A model generated the notes under the pieces. That model was not told the origin of the DNA, made no database searches, and saw only the letters and a program-made list of their open reading frames with translations. The position numbers and the translations under genes are program-made. A stretch of 9,006 bases of DNA from Paludibacteraceae bacterium (GTDB taxonomy: Bacteria; Bacteroidota; Bacteroidia; Bacteroidales; Paludibacteraceae): contig CAJGDW010000058.1 of NCBI GenBank assembly GCA_904502115.1, positions 1-9,006 on the forward strand, in the 5' to 3' direction. Of this stretch, positions 5,431 through 9,006 are shown piece after piece. Positions within the stretch are counted from its first letter, which is position 1. The number at the start of each line of letters is the position of its first letter.

Positions 5431-8400
5431 CTACTTGGTTAAATGAAAAAACAATCTCATGTAATTTTGAAACTCGCTGTAATATTTTTTAAAATCCGTT
5501 GGATTGTATCTTTCGGCAATAGTGGCTAGGTATTGTATAGAAGCTAGATTGTTGGTAATTTCGTCAATGGCACTGTTCTTTTGTCGTGGTGTTAACGAAT
5601 TTAGGTAGCGCAAATTATCCAATGCTGTATTCCCGATTAAATCAGATAGTTGTTGCGCTTTTTCGTCTTCTCCCAATAGGTAGTAGTATTCTACAAATGG
5701 GCATGACCAATGGTTGTGTCGAACGGTGGTTCCTGGGATTTGCTCCATGCAATAATCCAACGCTTTTAATGCTCTTTCTGCATCACCTTCGCTAATCAGT
5801 TGACCAATCAGTTTTTCAAACATTTGTCGATGTGCACGACACATGCGTTCGCTGTTTTCGTCTAGGTAGATATTGGGGTTGTCAATACCGCCAAAAGCAA
5901 ACTTATTCATCATGTTGTCGTACATGTGGCGTGTTGATATGTGACCTTCTCTTTTTGTGTCTTTGAAGGGAACTAGTCGGTAGGCGAGACCTTCTAGTTG
6001 GAAATGGCGTGTCATGCCTAGGTGCATTTCGTTTCCTACAGTAACAGCAAAATAGATAGGGCGTTCCCAATTGTTGTTTGCTATCATCTCTAAAATCATT
6101 ACCTCACTTTTGGTTAGGTAACTTTTATGAGAAAGGTCGATAATCATTTCGGTGGCAATTTTATCGCGTTCCTCTTCAGTAATAGCCCCTTGCTTAATCA
6201 AATTGTCTACGTTAACAGGAACGCTGAACTTTTTGCAAGGTAGAATATTGTCCGTCAAAGTGCCTTTTTGTTTTAGTAAATAGGCCAACGCTTTTTTTAA
6301 GTCCATGGGACCAGGAACTTTATTTTCGAGACGTACCAACGAACGAACTCCTTCGGCATAATCGGCTCGTTTCCAAGTAATAGGGAGTGGTGCTGATTGG
6401 TAGGCAGGACGACGCATTTGGTCGATGTACCAGTCTGTTTGTAAGTAAGATAGGTTACATACCCGTGTGTCAAGCGAAGCAGGGTCTTCTTCTGTTTCTT
6501 GCAAATACCACAAAGGGAAGGTGTCGTTATCGCCGTTGGTAAAGATAATGGCATTGGCATCGCACGAGTTAAAGTAATTTCTGCCAAAATCGCGTACTAG
6601 GTATCTATCCGATCGGTCGTGGTCGTCCCAGTTCTCGGTAGCCATTAGGATAGGTGCTGGTAGTGCTAGTGCCAGCGCAACCGATGCGGTAATTACTTTT
6701 ACCTTGTTGTGTTGTTGCTCGTCTATTTTTTTGAACAGAGCAATAGATGCGTCGTTCAATAGTTTGGCAAGTCCTGCTACGCCAAAGCCAATCCAGATAC
6801 AGAAGGCGTAGAAAGAACCTGCATAGGCATAATCACGTTCGCGAGGTTCGTAAGGGCCTTGGTTTAGGTACAATACAATGGCAATGCCCGTCATAAAGAA
6901 CAGGGTAAGGGTAAGCCAGAAGTTTTCCATGCCTTTTTTGCCTTTTTGTGTCATGTAAAGCATGCCCAAAATACCCAATAGTAGGGGTAACATGTAGTAT
7001 GCATTGCGGCCTTTATTGCTAGCGTATTCTTCCGATAGTTGGCTTTGATCTCCCACTAAATACTTATCGATAAAGTTGAAACCTGTAATCCAGTTGCCGT
7101 AGGTTATTTCACCATGACCTTGTAGATCGTTTTGTCTGCCGCTAAAGTTCCACATAAAATACCTCCAGTACATGTAGTTGAGTTGGTAGGTAAAGAAGAA
7201 CGATAGGTTTTCGCCAAACGTAGGAACGGTTACTCTCTCTTTTACTCCGCATGCGTCGTACCAAATTTTTTTGCCTTTTACGTCTACCCACGATTCGTAT
7301 AGTTCTGGATGATTACCAGTGGTACTGTGCATACGCGGAAAAATCATCTTGAAATTCTTGTCGTATTGTACTTCTTTTTTTATGTCGGTAACAATGTATT
7401 GGTCTTTTTCGTCTTCCGATATTTTTTCTTTTACTCCCCATACTTTTTCACCATCCTCTGTTTTGGTGCGGCAGTACAGACTGTCGATTTCTAGAATGGG
7501 TTTTGCAGAGTAAACAGGACCGTAGAACAAGGGACGGTCGCCGTATTGTTCGCGGTTGAGGTACGATTTAAGCGCAAAAACGTTGTCGGGCGAGTTTTGG
7601 TCCATAGTAGGATTTGCTACCGAACGTACCACAATAAGTGCATAGCACGAGTAGCCTAACAACATCAATGCCAAGGCCGTCATAACCGTACTCATTAAAC
7701 GGATGTTGAGTTGCTTGGTACGTAAAAAATAGATAACGATAAGTGCGATAACAATAAATCCAATCCAAAAACTACCCATTACAAAAGGAATACCTAGCAA
7801 CGATATGGCTAGCAAAGACGATATTTTAATGCGCAGGCTGTTGGGTTCGCTGCGGTATAGTTCAATAATCGACCAGATAAGCACGCTAACGGCCAAGAAA
7901 CAATAGAATAGCGCTCCCGAGTTGAAAGGTAGTCCTAATGTATTGACAAAGAACAATTCAACATAACCAGCCAAGTTAATGAAGCCAGGAACCAATCCGT
8001 ATAGAATGAACCCTAGTATAGCAAACGATACAAGCAGGGCGGCTATCATGCCTTTCCATGTGGTGTTGTATTTACGATAGTAATACACCAACACAATGGC
8101 AGGAATGGTAAGTAGGTTTAACAAGTGTACCCCAATAGAGATACCCATAATGTAGGTGATAAGCAATAAGTAACGATCGGAATGAGGTTCGTTAGCGCGC
8201 TCTTCCCATTTTAAAATCAGCCAAAAGACAATGGCAGTAAGGAACGACGAGTAGGCATATACCTCTGCCTCGACTGCCGAGAACCAGAATGTATCAGAGA
8301 AAGTATAAGCGAGTGCACCTATCAGACCACTTCCTAGGCAAACAATCAGTTGCCATGCGCTCATTTCTTTCCCATCTTGTTGTAGAATACGACGGGCTAA

Positions 8401-8697
8401 ATGCGTAATCGTCCAGTATAGGAACAGAATGGTAAGAGCACTGAAAAATGCCGATAACATGTTGATGCAATACGCAATTTGGGTAGGATCGGATGCAAAT
8501 AAACTTACAAATTTACCCGTTAGCATAAAGAAAGGCGCACCTGGAGGGTGTCCTACTTCTAACTTAGTAGCAGTTGATATAAATTCTGGGCAGTCCCAAA
8601 AGCTGGCGGTGGGTTCAATGGTTAGGCCGTATGTAACCATGGCGATGATGAACACCAAACCTCCTAAAATGCGGTCAAACAACTTGAATTGCTTCAT
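5431..8697 (-). CDS. DUF2723 family multi-pass membrane protein, GT-C glycosyltransferase-like
   Basis: This 1,088-residue protein fits the large Bacteroidota DUF2723 family (PF11028), whose N-terminal region resembles GT-C glycosyltransferases that use lipid-linked sugars. Residues 8-350 hold about nine to ten membrane segments. The first external loop has FWDCPEF (33-39; Asp35 and Glu38 sit where GT-C enzymes carry catalytic acids) and GHPPGAP (49-55), then FWFSAVEAEVYA (137-148). A soluble stretch (about 360-500) precedes more membrane segments near 566-582, 593-610, 626-647 and 667-685. Between them lies NQGPYEPRERDYAYAG (612-627), a family signature, followed by NWDDHDRSDRY (689-699) and FTNGDNDTFPLWYL (719-732). 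The last 140 residues are helical with a TPR-like stretch (GDAERALKALDYCMEQIP, 971-988). The sugar, lipid donor and acceptor are unknown; protein O-glycosylation is a common suggestion but unproven here. It leads the minus-strand cluster behind a TATCTTTG box and is tightly followed by the deacetylase. Confidence 0.88.
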   Translation of the reverse strand: MKQFKLFDRILGGLVFIIAMVTYGLTIEPTASFWDCPEFISTATKLEVGHPPGAPFFMLTGKFVSLFASDPTQIAYCINMLSAFFSALTILFLYWTITHLARRILQQDGKEMSAWQLIVCLGSGLIGALAYTFSDTFWFSAVEAEVYAYSSFLTAIVFWLILKWEERANEPHSDRYLLLITYIMGISIGVHLLNLLTIPAIVLVYYYRKYNTTWKGMIAALLVSFAILGFILYGLVPGFINLAGYVELFFVNTLGLPFNSGALFYCFLAVSVLIWSIIELYRSEPNSLRIKISSLLAISLLGIPFVMGSFWIGFIVIALIVIYFLRTKQLNIRLMSTVMTALALMLLGYSCYALIVVRSVANPTMDQNSPDNVFALKSYLNREQYGDRPLFYGPVYSAKPILEIDSLYCRTKTEDGEKVWGVKEKISEDEKDQYIVTDIKKEVQYDKNFKMIFPRMHSTTGNHPELYESWVDVKGKKIWYDACGVKERVTVPTFGENLSFFFTYQLNYMYWRYFMWNFSGRQNDLQGHGEITYGNWITGFNFIDKYLVGDQSQLSEEYASNKGRNAYYMLPLLLGILGMLYMTQKGKKGMENFWLTLTLFFMTGIAIVLYLNQGPYEPRERDYAYAGSFYAFCIWIGFGVAGLAKLLNDASIALFKKIDEQQHNKVKVITASVALALALPAPILMATENWDDHDRSDRYLVRDFGRNYFNSCDANAIIFTNGDNDTFPLWYLQETEEDPASLDTRVCNLSYLQTDWYIDQMRRPAYQSAPLPITWKRADYAEGVRSLVRLENKVPGPMDLKKALAYLLKQKGTLTDNILPCKKFSVPVNVDNLIKQGAITEEERDKIATEMIIDLSHKSYLTKSEVMILEMIANNNWERPIYFAVTVGNEMHLGMTRHFQLEGLAYRLVPFKDTKREGHISTRHMYDNMMNKFAFGGIDNPNIYLDENSERMCRAHRQMFEKLIGQLISEGDAERALKALDYCMEQIPGTTVRHNHWSCPFVEYYYLLGEDEKAQQLSDLIGNTALDNLRYLNSLTPRQKNSAIDEITNNLASIQYLATIAERYNPTDFKKYYSEFQNYMRLFFHLTK

Positions 8698-8737
8698 GAA
8701 ATATAGTGTATTTATTATTCTAGCATATAATAAGGTG

Positions 8738-8745
8738 CAAAGATA
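8738..8745 (-). promoter_or_regulatory. Putative -7 box for the DUF2723-led cluster
   Basis: The minus strand reads TATCTTTG, an exact match to the Bacteroidota -7 consensus TAnnTTTG in its commonest form, 40 bp upstream of the DUF2723 start at 8697. This would give a leader of roughly 30-35 nt, AT-rich and without a Shine-Dalgarno site. No clear -33 TTTG is seen at normal spacing. It is back to back with the ispD promoter and probably drives all five minus-strand genes. Confidence 0.65.
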
Positions 8746-8794
8746 ACAAAATTAATGAGAATGTTGCGAATATGCGAGTGAAATGATTAAATTT

Positions 8795-8834
8795 GTTGAT
8801 TCGATTCGCCGATTAGTCGGTTAGTCGATTCGTC
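8795..8834. repeat. Tandem octamer array B, related to array A
   Basis: Five adjoining 8-bp units are visible: GTTGATTC (8795), GATTCGCC (8803), GATTAGTC (8811), GGTTAGTC (8819) and GATTCGTC (8827). They share the G-x-TTAGTC pattern of the array at 4765-4828 in the same orientation, but are more diverged from each other. The array lies in the divergent spacer and ends 10 bp before the ispD -7 box, so it covers the place where the -33 element should be. Confidence 0.65.
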
Positions 8835-8844
8835 ATTTTTTTTG

Positions 8845-8852
8845 TATCTTTG
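8845..8852 (+). promoter_or_regulatory. Putative -7 box of the ispD promoter
   Basis: TATCTTTG, preceded by a T-rich run (8836-8843), is a textbook Bacteroidota -7 element 17 bp upstream of the ispD ATG. The resulting leader would be only about 10-15 nt. A short AGGA (8860-8863), 6 bp from the ATG, could serve as a weak ribosome binding site. The upstream -33 region is occupied by octamer array B and shows no clear TTTG. Confidence 0.7.
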
Positions 8853-8869
8853 CTACGCTAGGAAATAAT

Positions 8870-9006
8870 ATGGAAAAATACGTCATTATAGTAGCAGGTG
8901 GCAGTGGCAAACGCATGGGTGCAGACATCCCCAAGCAGTTTTTGCTTTTGGCAGGGAAACCTGTTTTAATGCACACCATCGATGCTTTTTTAAAGTACGA
9001 CAATCA
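8870..9006 (+). CDS. ispD: 2-C-methyl-D-erythritol 4-phosphate cytidylyltransferase (N-terminal part, cut by window edge)
   Basis: Only 45 codons are present; the gene continues past the right edge. IspD joins CTP and methylerythritol phosphate in the non-mevalonate isoprenoid pathway, in the cytoplasm. The visible protein starts MEKYVIIVAGGSGKRMG and continues with IPKQFLLLAGKPVL, holding the CTP-binding GGSGKRMG loop (10-17) and the PKQF motif (21-24) typical of IspD; the last visible residues are a helix with MHTIDAFLKY. Related nucleotidyltransferases (for example TarI-type ribitol-phosphate enzymes) share these motifs, so the call rests on the N-terminus alone. The ATG at 8870-8872 is correctly placed after a -7 box and a weak AGGA. 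It is divergent from the DUF2723 gene. Confidence 0.87.
   Translation, partial: MEKYVIIVAGGSGKRMGADIPKQFLLLAGKPVLMHTIDAFLKYDN

Noticed and set aside
8429..8746. A plus-strand frame of 105 codons antisense to the DUF2723 start, which might have been a small gene next to ispD
   Set aside because: It lies mainly over the first, well-conserved DUF2723 motifs and gives no recognisable protein.

Overview
The window reads as chromosomal core sequence from a member of the Bacteroidota, probably Bacteroidales-like. Three things support this: the start-proximal promoter boxes fit the Bacteroidota -7 consensus TAnnTTTG (two are the classic TATCTTTG), most genes lack Shine-Dalgarno sites, and the DUF2723 family protein is typical of this phylum. 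The genus cannot be told from the sequence. There is no phage, insertion sequence, CRISPR array, tRNA or rRNA.

Layout: positions 1-131 hold the N-terminal end of purT (minus). A class 3-type aldehyde dehydrogenase follows (minus, 189-1565). A 167-bp divergent spacer with a perfect inverted repeat separates it from a small Dabb-domain gene (plus, 1733-2041). The Dabb gene converges on, and overlaps by 16 bp, the last gene of a long minus-strand cluster. In transcription order that cluster is: a giant DUF2723 membrane protein (8697-5431), a NodB-type carbohydrate deacetylase (5429-4791), purD (4756-3488), an unrecognised ~10-TM protein (3468-2488) and a YqaA/DedA-like membrane protein (2481-2026). 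Gaps are 1, 34, 19 and 6 bp, so one transcript is plausible. The cluster starts at a divergent promoter region (8698-8869), whose other side drives ispD (plus, 8870 to the window end, partial).

Functionally, PurD and PurT catalyse consecutive steps of purine synthesis (making and then formylating GAR) but lie in separate units here. The other cluster genes look like envelope functions: a GT-C-like membrane protein, a carbohydrate deacetylase translationally linked to it, and a DedA-superfamily protein. IspD supplies isoprenoid precursors, so a link through the polyprenyl carrier is a reasonable but unproven idea.

The most unusual DNA-level signal is a pair of degenerate 8-bp tandem arrays, consensus near GTTTAGTC. 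One (4765-4828) runs across the deacetylase stop codon into the purD leader and encodes the last residues of the deacetylase. The other (8795-8834) lies directly upstream of the ispD -7 box. A second unusual signal is an 11-bp-arm inverted repeat buried inside the yqaA-like coding sequence, just beyond the end of the convergent Dabb gene.
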